The notes under the pieces are model-generated. The model saw nothing but the letters and a program-made list of their open reading frames with translations. It made no database searches and had not been told where the DNA came from. This document shows, piece by piece, positions 1 through 5,815 of a DNA stretch of 14,804 nt. Where the stretch lies: assembly GCA_035527455.1 (NCBI GenBank), contig DATLAN010000079.1, positions 1 to 14,804 on the forward strand, given 5' to 3'. The first letter of the stretch is position 1. Every line of letters begins with the position of its first letter. The stretch is from DATLAN01 sp035527455. Its GTDB lineage: Bacteria; Planctomycetota; Planctomycetia; Pirellulales; Thermoguttaceae. A program made the translations under genes and the position numbers.

Positions 1-2
1 TC

Positions 3-50
3 CTGACCCCCGAAGAACTCTTGGACATTCCTGAAGAGGAAGAATCATGA
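3..50 (+). CDS. 3' end of an unidentified protein
   Basis: Only the last 15 codons are inside the window. They read LTPEELLDIPEEEES and end in TGA at 48-50. The tail is very acidic. The stop overlaps the ATG of the next gene in an ATGA arrangement (47-50), which is typical of translational coupling. The family cannot be named from this fragment. It is taken as coding because the frame is open to the window edge and joins the next gene in an operon-like overlap. Confidence 0.5.
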   Translation: MTPEELLDIPEEEES

Positions 51-241
51 TCGAAGATCCCATCGTTGAAGAGATTCATCGGGTTCGCGAAAAGATGCTT
101 GCCGAGTGTCAGGGCGATTTGGATGCCCTGTTGGATCGCTACCGGTCGTCGGAGGATCAAGATCGAGAGCGCGTGGTTTCGTTGGAAGACGTTCGGGCAA
201 GACGTCGACCCGCCCAAGGCCCCCATCCAACGAAGCGGTGA
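47..241 (+). CDS. small acidic hypothetical protein, 64 aa
   Basis: A 64-residue protein starting MIEDPIVEEIHRVREKML. The first 50 residues are predicted helical and charged, and the last 14 are basic and proline-rich (ARRRPAQGPHPTKR). The pattern 'DPIVEEI-R-REK-...-DLDALL' recalls a group of small uncharacterised proteins in cyanobacteria and planctomycetes that often sit next to another small gene in toxin-antitoxin-like pairs; this is from memory and is not proof of function. Its ATG overlaps the upstream stop codon by 4 nt, and upstream GAAGAGGAAGAA could serve as ribosome binding site inside the preceding gene. No catalytic motif, signal peptide or membrane segment is visible. Confidence 0.65.
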   Translation: MIEDPIVEEIHRVREKMLAECQGDLDALLDRYRSSEDQDRERVVSLEDVRARRRPAQGPHPTKR

Positions 242-370
242 ATCGGGCATACAGACGGGCCTTCTGAATTCCTCTTGTCGCCGAGCAACACCGGCGATCT
301 CGTGAATGAATCGAACGACACGGTAGGATCGCTTCCGCAAGATCGACGGTGCCGCCCGCGACGAGGCAGA

Positions 371-1201
371 CTACGCCTCGGACGGCTGCTCTTCCGGCCC
401 GGCGAAGCGGAAGTTGCGGCTCTGGCGGAAGAATCTCAGCGGGTTGTCGTAAACCAGCTTGCGAATCCGCGACGCCGGATGCCCGCGCCTGCGCATGGCC
501 AGGATGAAAGCGGGCACGGCGAACGGATCGGACGGCCCCCAGTCGGCCGAGCTGTTGACGAGGATCCGCTCGGCGCCGTAGATCTCGACCATGTCGACGG
601 CGCGCTGAGGGTTGGCCTTAGTGACCGGATAGAGGGTAATGCCGGCCCAATAGCCCTCCTCGAGCACCGGCCGGATCGTGTGTTCCTCGCAATGGTCGAT
701 GCACACCCGGCCGTGGTTGACACGACTGTCGCCGCGCAGGATATCGAGGATCATTCGGGTGCCCAGGTACTTGTCTTCCAGGTGGGGCGTATGGAAGAGA
801 AGCTGTTCCTCGGTCTTCATGCCCAGGTCGATCAACTCCAACAGCGTGGTCACTTCGTTCCTGGTGCATTTGTGCAGGCCGATTTCGCCGACGCCCAGAA
901 CGGTGGGACGCTGGAGGAACTCCGGCAGCGTGGCGATGACCTCGCGGGCGAAACCGACGTCCTCGGCTTCCTTGGCGTTGATGCCCATCCAACTGTGGTG
1001 CCGGATGCCGTAGTTGGCCGCCCGTTTCGGCTCCCATTCGGTCAATTGCCGGAAATAGTCGTAGAAGCTGTTGGCTCCGCTACGGTCGTAGCCCATCCAA
1101 AAGGCCGGCTCGCCCACGACGACGCAGCCCATCTTGGCCAGCGTCTGGAAATCGTCGGTCGTACGGGCGGCCATGTGGATATGGGGATCGAAGAAGTACA
1201 T
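371..1201 (-). CDS. TatD-superfamily metal-dependent hydrolase, EboB-like
   Basis: The 276-aa protein has the TIM-barrel amidohydrolase pattern of the TatD superfamily: DPHIHM at residues 5-10 (H7, H9), GVGEIG at 103-108 (E106), FHTPH at 136-140 (H137), IDH at 168-170 (H170) and SSADWG at 217-222 (D220), all placed as metal ligands would be. The opening with RTTDD, the EPAFWMG segment and SADWGPSDP match my memory of EboB, the TatD-like member of the ebo cluster of cyanobacteria and algae, better than the TatD nuclease itself. No other ebo gene is visible here, so substrate and pathway are unknown. It lies 24 nt after the 81-aa gene on the same strand and probably forms an operon with it. No strong Shine-Dalgarno precedes the ATG. 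A 6-bp stem (362-367 with 375-380) surrounds the TAG stop. Confidence 0.85.
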   Translation of the reverse strand: MYFFDPHIHMAARTTDDFQTLAKMGCVVVGEPAFWMGYDRSGANSFYDYFRQLTEWEPKRAANYGIRHHSWMGINAKEAEDVGFAREVIATLPEFLQRPTVLGVGEIGLHKCTRNEVTTLLELIDLGMKTEEQLLFHTPHLEDKYLGTRMILDILRGDSRVNHGRVCIDHCEEHTIRPVLEEGYWAGITLYPVTKANPQRAVDMVEIYGAERILVNSSADWGPSDPFAVPAFILAMRRRGHPASRIRKLVYDNPLRFFRQSRNFRFAGPEEQPSEA

Positions 1202-1225
1202 GGCGGTAGGAGTTCTCGCTGGTGG

Positions 1226-1471
1226 TTAGGCTTGCCGCCAATCTTCCCGATAAGGCAGGGAGAAGACCATCTGGATCCGTTCGGCCCGATCGGCCGAGTC
1301 GGTCGAGAGGATCTGGAGGCTTTGGCGAATCTGCCCCAAACGGGGGTCATTCAGAACCGCTCCCTCGGCTCGATCGATGCGGTCCAATGCGGCGGCCACG
1401 TCGATCAGTCGCGCCCGAAGGTCGAGAAATTCGCGGTCCAGAATTTCGTTGGCGGCCGGTGGAGTCGGCAT
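1226..1471 (-). CDS. small conserved-looking hypothetical protein, 81 aa
   Basis: The 81-aa product starts MPTPPAANEILDREFLDLRA and is rich in Leu, Arg and Asp, with two or three predicted helices and no membrane segment. The ATG at 1471 is preceded by GAGGG about 6 nt upstream, a good ribosome binding site. It is the first gene of a two-gene unit with the EboB-like hydrolase 24 nt downstream, so it may encode a partner of that enzyme. I do not recognise the family. The reading frame overlaps longer opposite-strand open frames, but the ribosome binding site, spacing and operon position favour this one. Confidence 0.7.
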   Translation of the reverse strand: MPTPPAANEILDREFLDLRARLIDVAAALDRIDRAEGAVLNDPRLGQIRQSLQILSTDSADRAERIQMVFSLPYREDWRQA

Positions 1472-1938
1472 GGAAGGCCCTCACGGGGATGGGTTTGGTC
1501 AAAAACGGCGTCGGAAAGGCCCTCTTGCTTCGGCGAAGGTCGTGGAGACGCGTGGTGGCTCGGGCGAAGGTTCCCTATTTCATGTTCGTCGGCAGCCGAC
1601 AGATTATTCCTGTTATTTCTGGATGGCATTCTCGCTCGGGGCGGGGGTCGGCTCGGCGTCAAGCCCGTCTTATAGGGGGGCGGGTGTATAGTGTGTCCAG
1701 CCATGCACTTCCCGTTCCTTCGCGTACACTTGTCATAGAGGCCCATCGTACGCCGAGGCCCATCGTACGCCGATTCATTTTGCCTTGAGCCATCAGACCG
1801 GAATTGGCTGCGGAAATCAAGGCTGAGGGTGAGGAGCCGGTAACCCTAGGCAAAATCCGTAAAGGCTAACGGTTAGGGTGAAGTTCTGGATTTTTCCAGC
1901 CGATCCCATGGAAGTGGGAAACCTCCGACAGAGAAGGT
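1472..1938. other. 467-bp spacer between divergent genes
   Basis: This is the spacer between the 81-aa gene (minus) and the HEAT-repeat gene (plus). Frames here are short or are shadows. It holds an odd palindrome GTCGGC-A-GCCGAC at 1588-1600, TATA-like hexamers at 1669-1674 (minus, TATAAG) and 1687-1692 (plus, TATAGT) without convincing -35 boxes at correct spacing, and a 17-bp tandem duplication at 1738-1773. Both neighbouring transcription units probably start here, but I cannot assign a promoter with confidence. Confidence 0.4.
1738..1773. repeat. 17-bp tandem duplication
   Basis: Two head-to-tail copies of a 17-bp unit beginning gaggcccatcgtacgcc (copies start at 1738 and 1755). The match continues for two more bases before breaking. 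Each copy contains the palindrome CGTACG. It could be a recent duplication or a pair of protein-binding sites in the spacer before the HEAT-repeat gene. Confidence 0.8.
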
Positions 1939-3534
1939 ATGCGCAGCGTGAGCGAGGGTCTGGCGACGACATTTCGGGTGCTGGCCGAGACGGACAACGA
2001 GGCGGCCGTTCGCGTGCTCATAACCGCCCTGGATTCTCCATACCCGTCGATCCAAGAGGCCGCACTGAAAGCGATTCTCGCCCGCCGCAGTCCGGCCGGA
2101 GGGCGGGAGCTGCTGGCGCGTCTGCACACGATGCCGGAGAGTTGGATCACGGCCATTCGGCAGCAATCGGGGCGGATGACCGGCCCGCTGCGAGATGCCC
2201 TGTTAAGCGGCAAGGGGCAACTGTGCATCAACGCGAGCCGGGCGGCGATCTGGTTTCGCGAATACGAGTTGATTCCCACGCTGCTGGCCGTCCTGGAAGA
2301 TCGGGCCCAAGAGAACACCGACCTGGCGGCGGAAACGCTCACCCGATTGGTCGCCCAGTTGTACGAGGATTTAGCGGGCAGCGGTAAGGACACCCGCCGC
2401 CGCGACCCCCGACTGGTTCTCAGTCACGTCCTTGGCAGCCTGGAATCGTCGGTACAGCGGTTTTCCCAACACAAGCGGCGGGAGGTGATCGATGCGTTCC
2501 TGCTGTTGGTGGGCCGCGACAACGTCACGTTGATGCAAATCCTCCAGGACCCCCATCATCCCACGTTCTTACCGATGGTCGACACCCTCTCCCGCAACAC
2601 CAGCGGAGGCGTCGTCCGGTTGCTGTTGGGCTGTCTCGACGACGCGCACCCGCCGTCGACCGTTCTCTCGGTAATCTCCAAACGCACCGACCTGAAATTC
2701 GTGCAACACCTGTTGCACAAGGTCGGCCGTCGGCCGTCGGACGTGGCGATCCAAAACCTGAAGCGAATAAAGTCCATCGGCTGGCTGCAACGAGGCGGCG
2801 AGTTTCTGGACCGATTGGACGAGGCGGCCCAGCACGGGGCGGTCCGGCTGGTGATGACCGTGAACGTTTCTCGGCTGGACGCCTTCGCGGTCGTCGAGCA
2901 CCTGCTCCTGCGCGGCAAGATCGCCGCCCGTCGGCAGGCAGCCGTGGCGTTGAGCGAGTTCCCGGGTGTCGACGCCAATGCCCTGGCGGTTCGGGCGCTG
3001 AACGACCCCGATCCGCAGGTCCAGGCCAACGCGGCGGCCCAATTGCGGCAGCGCGGGATTCCCGGCGTCCTGCCGCGCCTGGTGCAGATGGTCGACAGCC
3101 CCCACGCCGTGGTTCGCAAGGCGGCGCGGGAAAGCCTGAACGAATTCACCTTCTCGCGATTCGTCAGCGCCTTCGACATGCTGGACGACGAGGTTCGGCA
3201 AAGCACCGGCCGGCTGGTCAAGAAGATCGACCTGCAAACCGTCCCCCTGTTGCAGCAAGAAATGGAGTCGCCCTTGCGCACGCGGCGGCTGAGGGGACTC
3301 GCCATTGCCAGGACCCTCGACCTGATGGAAGAACTCGAAGAGGAGATCACGGAATTGCTTTACGACGAGGACCACCTGGTGCGCGGCGAGGCCGCCGCCT
3401 CGTTGGGAGAAATCGGCACGCCGACCAGTCGCCTCGCGCTGCAACGGGCACTCGGCGACAGCAGCGTCGCCGTACAGGAAGCGGCCCGAAGAAGTCTCGA
3501 ACACCAGACCCGATCGATACCCGCAAGAACCTAA
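1939..3534 (+). CDS. HEAT-repeat protein, 531 aa
   Basis: The protein is an all-helical alpha-solenoid built from roughly 30-40-residue HEAT / PBS-lyase-like repeats. The clearest are at residues 20-50 (NEAAVRVLITALDSPYPSIQ), 350-402 (NDPDPQVQANAAAQL, then SPHAVVRKAARESL) and 475-522 (YDEDHLVRGEAAASLGEIG, then DSSVAVQEAARRSL). The D-x-VR-A pattern is typical. There is no signal peptide or membrane helix. Such proteins are usually protein-interaction scaffolds, and the partner is unknown. The ATG at 1939 lies only 1 nt after GAGAAGG (1931-1937); an in-frame GTG at 1948 has a better 10-nt spacing and may be the true start (528 aa). The stop TAA forms part of the AAGG ribosome binding site of the next gene, 12 nt on, so the two genes are very likely co-transcribed. 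Confidence 0.85.
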   Translation: MRSVSEGLATTFRVLAETDNEAAVRVLITALDSPYPSIQEAALKAILARRSPAGGRELLARLHTMPESWITAIRQQSGRMTGPLRDALLSGKGQLCINASRAAIWFREYELIPTLLAVLEDRAQENTDLAAETLTRLVAQLYEDLAGSGKDTRRRDPRLVLSHVLGSLESSVQRFSQHKRREVIDAFLLLVGRDNVTLMQILQDPHHPTFLPMVDTLSRNTSGGVVRLLLGCLDDAHPPSTVLSVISKRTDLKFVQHLLHKVGRRPSDVAIQNLKRIKSIGWLQRGGEFLDRLDEAAQHGAVRLVMTVNVSRLDAFAVVEHLLLRGKIAARRQAAVALSEFPGVDANALAVRALNDPDPQVQANAAAQLRQRGIPGVLPRLVQMVDSPHAVVRKAARESLNEFTFSRFVSAFDMLDDEVRQSTGRLVKKIDLQTVPLLQQEMESPLRTRRLRGLAIARTLDLMEELEEEITELLYDEDHLVRGEAAASLGEIGTPTSRLALQRALGDSSVAVQEAARRSLEHQTRSIPART

Positions 3535-3546
3535 GGTTGTCGAGTC

Positions 3547-4026
3547 ATGAACGCTCCGCTCGATTACCCTATCCTCTGGCACCTTATCCCCTGGCACCTT
3601 ATCCCCTGGCACCCTATCCCCTGGCGCCACATCCTCTGGGCCCAGGGCGACCGGTTCGAGGGCCTCTCGCGTGGATTCAAGGGGCGGCGGATCGACTCGG
3701 GCGAACTCGTCACGAGCTTGTTGATCGTGCTGAGCATCCTGTTGGCCGTCTGGCTGCTCTCGTACACGTCTTCTCTTCGCGAGCGGCGCGGGGCCTACGC
3801 CAGTCCGTTGCGATTGTTCCTCAGCTTGTGCAAAGCCCACCGCTTGGCGTGGTCGGAGCAATGGCTGTTGTGGCGCGTGGCCAAAGCGCAGCGTTTGCGC
3901 GATCCGGCGAGACTGTTCCTGGAGCCGGATCGCCTGGAACCGCAGAACCTCGACCCATCGTCCAGAATGCGAATGGACCGGATCAAGCGGCTGCGCGACC
4001 GGTTATTCGCCGACTTGGGTCAATAG
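3547..4026 (+). CDS. small single-pass membrane protein with repeat-derived N-terminus
   Basis: The 159-aa protein has one clear membrane helix at about residues 53-73 (ELVTSLLIVLSILLAVWLLS). A positively charged C-terminal domain follows, with SLCKAHRLAWSEQWLLWRVA (93-112) and DPARLFLEPDRL (119-130). That segment recalls the helical part that precedes PilZ-like domains in some proteins, but no PilZ motif (RxxxR...D/NxSxxG) is present. Residues 9-33 are five repeats of about IPWHL encoded by 15-bp DNA units; the native N-terminus may lie near ILWAQGD. AAGG at 3533-3536 gives an 11-nt spacing to the ATG. The gene ends convergent with the coiled-coil gene, overlapping it by 7 bp (4020-4026). 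Function unknown. Confidence 0.75.
   Translation: MNAPLDYPILWHLIPWHLIPWHPIPWRHILWAQGDRFEGLSRGFKGRRIDSGELVTSLLIVLSILLAVWLLSYTSSLRERRGAYASPLRLFLSLCKAHRLAWSEQWLLWRVAKAQRLRDPARLFLEPDRLEPQNLDPSSRMRMDRIKRLRDRLFADLGQ
3571..3645. repeat. five tandem 15-bp units inside a coding region
   Basis: Units begin at 3571, 3586, 3601, 3616 and 3631. The consensus is atcccctggcacctt, with the last two units diverged. Units 1 to 3 differ from each other by one or two bases. As the period is a multiple of three, every frame stays open across the array; the coding frame reads ILWHL, IPWHL, IPWHP, IPWRH, ILWAQ. The outermost, most diverged unit (ILWAQ) could be the ancestral sequence that was amplified. Confidence 0.9.
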
Positions 4027-5483
4027 GCGCCGCCTCGGCCCGGTGCCACGGGGGCCGGCGGCCGCCGGGGTTCGAACAGACCGCTGACGTTGCCGCCGGA
4101 GACTTTCGGGACACCGTCTTCCGGCTTCGCCCGAAAATCGTCCGGATTGGCTCCCAGACCGTATTGCACGACGTTCGTCGCCGGCCGGTACCCCATCTGC
4201 TGCAACAGGTCGCTCAACGAGATCTTCTGGACTCCCAACTGGTCGGCCGAATCGATCATGCCGCTGTATCCGGTCAGGCTGCCTTCTCCGCTTCGTTCGT
4301 CGGGCCGGGCTCCCAGCACCAGGTATCGCGTATCGATGGTCATCTTCCCGACGCGCTGGCCGTTGTCGTCGATTTCGCAGTCGATCACTCCCCCGTTCAT
4401 CGTGATCAGGCTGCGGACGAGATTCCGGTCGCTCTTCCCGTCGCCGTCGACGTCGAGGAACCCGGCCAGGGCGAAGTGCTTCACCTCGCCGGGATTCCAG
4501 ACCGGCGTGTGGATCTTGTCGCCGGCCACGATCGGATCGGCGATGTCGGCCTCCTCGATCACCCGCGCCACGGCCAGGTGCTCGCTGCGGATCTGCGTGA
4601 CTTCGATCGAGGCCTTCTTGCCGGCGGTGGCCAGGTTCGTCGTGTCGGCCGGATAGACGCTGAAGGTCATCTGCGTCCGCAGCAGATCAACCCGGCCCAG
4701 GTTGATCCACACCGTTCCGTCGCGCTGATTGACCCACTGGATCTCTCCGTCGGGCACGTCGAAGGTCCCTTGATTGATCGCCTCGATCTTCTTGGTCTTT
4801 TCCTCGTTCTGCCTTACCAGGCTCTGCAACCGGCTCGAGGAATCGGCCAGGTTGGTCTCGATCTTGGCCATGTCGGCGGCGGCCTTCTTGCGGGAACTGT
4901 CCAAGAGGGTCTGGATCTTCTGCTGATCCTGCTGGAGCCGCGCCCGCTCGATCTGGTACGTGTTCGTCACGTTCTGCACGTCGGTCTTGGCCTGCTGCAT
5001 GGTGGCGTCGAACGTCGTCACCACCGCGTCTCTCTCGGCCTTCTTGGCCTTCTGGTCGTTATCGAGCTTTTCGTACTTGACCTGTTCGGTTTCGATTTCC
5101 GCGTTGCGTTCGTTGATGATACGGTGCAGTTCGGGCAATACGGCGTGGTAGTTGTGTTTCGCCTCGGCAACGCCCCCGGCGTAGAGTTCCATGTCCGACT
5201 CGACGTTGCCTTGGATCGTTTCCGGCTTCTTGATGTCTTCGTTCGGCAGCTTGTCGACGGCCAAGTTCGGCTCGAAGCCCATCAGTTCCTTGAGGAATTC
5301 ATTTTCTTTTTGGAAACTATTGTTGGCCTTGATCTTCTCGTTCATCGTTGACGTGGCATCATCGGCCACCTTCTTCTGCTCTTGGGCATCGTTGAAGAAG
5401 ATGAACGTGGTCACGGCCAGGATGATCGTGGTCATGAAGAAAATGATCACCGCGATCTGGTAGGCTTGGCTTTCGCGTGCCAT
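4020..5483 (-). CDS. membrane-anchored coiled-coil protein with BRCT-like C-terminal module
   Basis: The 487-aa protein has a single N-terminal membrane helix (residues 9-30) and a long Gln/Glu/Lys-rich coiled coil (about 33-235). A beta-rich section at 240-330 follows (DGTVWINLGRV, FSVYPADT, IVAGDKIHTP), resembling the small barrel at the C-terminus of FlgT-like proteins. Residues 335-432 read like a BRCT domain: HFALAGFLD, NLVRSLITMNGGVID, IDTRYLVLGARP, ADQLGVQKISLSDLLQQMGY. The loop DVDGDGKSD (344-352) is EF-hand/dockerin-like. The tail is Pro/Gly-rich. The ATG at 5483 is chosen because AAAGGAA lies about 7 nt upstream; an extended upstream frame lacks such a site. A strong promoter lies at 5631-5659. 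Function unknown; domain assignments are inference from pattern only. Confidence 0.85.
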   Translation of the reverse strand: MARESQAYQIAVIIFFMTTIILAVTTFIFFNDAQEQKKVADDATSTMNEKIKANNSFQKENEFLKELMGFEPNLAVDKLPNEDIKKPETIQGNVESDMELYAGGVAEAKHNYHAVLPELHRIINERNAEIETEQVKYEKLDNDQKAKKAERDAVVTTFDATMQQAKTDVQNVTNTYQIERARLQQDQQKIQTLLDSSRKKAAADMAKIETNLADSSSRLQSLVRQNEEKTKKIEAINQGTFDVPDGEIQWVNQRDGTVWINLGRVDLLRTQMTFSVYPADTTNLATAGKKASIEVTQIRSEHLAVARVIEEADIADPIVAGDKIHTPVWNPGEVKHFALAGFLDVDGDGKSDRNLVRSLITMNGGVIDCEIDDNGQRVGKMTIDTRYLVLGARPDERSGEGSLTGYSGMIDSADQLGVQKISLSDLLQQMGYRPATNVVQYGLGANPDDFRAKPEDGVPKVSGGNVSGLFEPRRPPAPVAPGRGGAY

Positions 5484-5618
5484 GGGTAAATTCCTTTTTC
5501 GGCTCGGGTGCAGCGCACGTGCACTCAAGGTATCGGGTACGGCAAGCGCCTCTCCTCTCGTTCCCGCTCGGCCGCCGCGAAAACATCGAGCCGGAAAGAG
5601 ATAATGCTTGCAGGGCAA

Positions 5619-5649
5619 CGACCTAGGTCGATTGTAACCAGACGGTTAC
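5619..5649. promoter_or_regulatory. two dyads overlapping the promoter (possible operators)
   Basis: A perfect 12-bp palindrome cgacctaggtcg (5619-5630) abuts the -10 box and covers the expected start point. A second dyad, gtaacc-agac-ggttac (5634-5649), covers part of the -10 box and the spacer. A repressor bound at either would block the promoter. No regulator is identified. Confidence 0.4.
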
Positions 5650-5659
5650 GGGCTGTCAA
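5631..5659 (-). promoter_or_regulatory. sigma-70-type promoter of the coiled-coil gene
   Basis: On the minus strand, TTGACA (5654-5659) is followed by a 17-nt spacer and TACAAT (5631-5636), a near-perfect match to the consensus. The start point would fall near 5624, leaving about 140 nt of leader before the ATG at 5483. It lies between rmuC and the coiled-coil gene, so the latter can be transcribed independently. Confidence 0.65.
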
Positions 5660-5690
5660 ACAAAAGACATTCAACCCCAGAGGGGGGCAG

Positions 5691-5815
5691 GTCAGGGCTT
5701 GCCCTGACGGATTTCTCCCGCGGAATGGCGCCGACTTGTCTACGGCGTTTCCGTCAGGGCAAGCCCTGACCTACGGCTACGGCGTTTCCGTCAGGGCAAG
5801 CCCTGACCTACGGCT
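5691..5815. repeat. three palindromes, two in a 37-bp tandem repeat
   Basis: An 18-bp palindromic element gtcagggc-(tt/aa)-gccctgac occurs at 5691-5708, 5753-5770 and 5790-5807. The last two are part of a 37-bp unit repeated head to tail without a spacer (5740-5776 and 5777-5813, the match continuing to 5815). The third palindrome contains the rmuC stop codon (5791-5793). The hairpins may act on transcript ends of rmuC, but there is no T-tract. The form is that of dispersed intergenic REP-type repeats. Confidence 0.85.

Noticed and set aside
275..1675. Long plus-strand open frame (466 codons) opposite the EboB-like hydrolase
   Set aside because: Its translation is low-complexity Arg/Gly/Val/Asp-rich with no domain, while the minus strand shows clear metal-ligand motifs; it is a high-GC shadow.
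3537..5351. Plus-strand open frame of 604 codons beginning in the 15-bp array
   Set aside because: It is antisense to the coiled-coil gene and its composition is shadow-like; the coiled-coil, membrane helix, ribosome binding site and promoter support the minus strand.
5484..5618. 45-residue N-terminal extension of the coiled-coil protein
   Set aside because: The extension is Arg/Cys-rich and non-hydrophobic, lies in the leader after the promoter, and the ATG at 5483 has the good ribosome binding site directly before the membrane helix.
5740..5815. 37-bp repeats as a possible CRISPR array
   Set aside because: The units are head to tail with no unique spacers, there are only two, and no cas gene is nearby.
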